Part shown: piece by piece, positions 39,612 to 39,626 of the stretch | Numbering within the stretch: position 1 is the first letter of the stretch | Layout of the letters: every line of letters begins with the position of its first letter | Source: Prolixibacteraceae bacterium | GTDB taxonomy: Bacteria; Bacteroidota; Bacteroidia; Bacteroidales; Prolixibacteraceae | Assembly (NCBI GenBank): GCA_027859005.1 | Contig: JAQIBQ010000025.1 | Location: forward strand, 1 to 39,626 | Direction of reading: 5' to 3' | DNA length: 39,626 nt | Position numbers and translations under genes: made by a program | The notes under the pieces: model-generated | Databases searched by the model: none | Seen by the model: only the letters and a program-made list of their open reading frames with translations | Told to the model about the DNA's origin: nothing

Positions 39612-39626
39612 TTTACGGGTTATGAA

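Noticed and set aside
1-39626. CRISPR array, prophage, transposase, toxin-antitoxin or defence island
   Set aside because: No regularly spaced repeats, cas genes, integrase/transposase motifs, structural phage genes or recognisable defence domains were found on either strand.
1-39626. tRNA or rRNA genes
   Set aside because: No convincing GGTTCGAATCC-type T-arm with cloverleaf context and no rRNA-like GC-rich conserved stretch seen by eye; a tRNAscan-SE/Rfam run would be decisive.

Overview
AT-rich chromosomal window, most likely from a Bacteroidota (Marinilabiliales-like) genome. Supporting signs are two-component-regulator-propeller histidine kinases, a CarboxypepD_reg/TonB-dependent receptor, an ECF sigma operon with a DUF4252-like gene, TAnnTTTG-type promoter motifs and palindromic intergenic repeats. 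About 28 protein-coding genes are supportable: housekeeping (rbfA, ung, tdh, ABC-F, LolC/E-type permease, M16 peptidase, AlkD-like) plus accessory and signalling genes. No tRNA, rRNA, CRISPR, phage, transposase or recognisable defence system was seen. Most notable observations: (1) a pepE gene interrupted by one in-frame TGA where homologs suggest Gly; (2) a secreted GH32-like protein in which all three catalytic motifs appear substituted (pseudoenzyme candidate); (3) an ErcA-like Fe-ADH translationally abutting a PAS histidine kinase with an 'RIIGLGxxSxRKSYYPELQ' N-terminus, with a SatP-like acetate transporter nearby; (4) an ~850 bp non-coding segment bounded by a 51-bp perfect direct repeat of the 3' end of the ABC-F gene and containing an imperfect ~170 bp palindrome; (5) an ECF sigma/anti-sigma/DUF4252-like operon whose third protein seems to carry two degenerate TonB-plug-like repeats; (6) an uncharacterised Cys-rich lipoprotein plus beta-barrel gene pair. 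Family names come from motif recognition by eye, with no database search.
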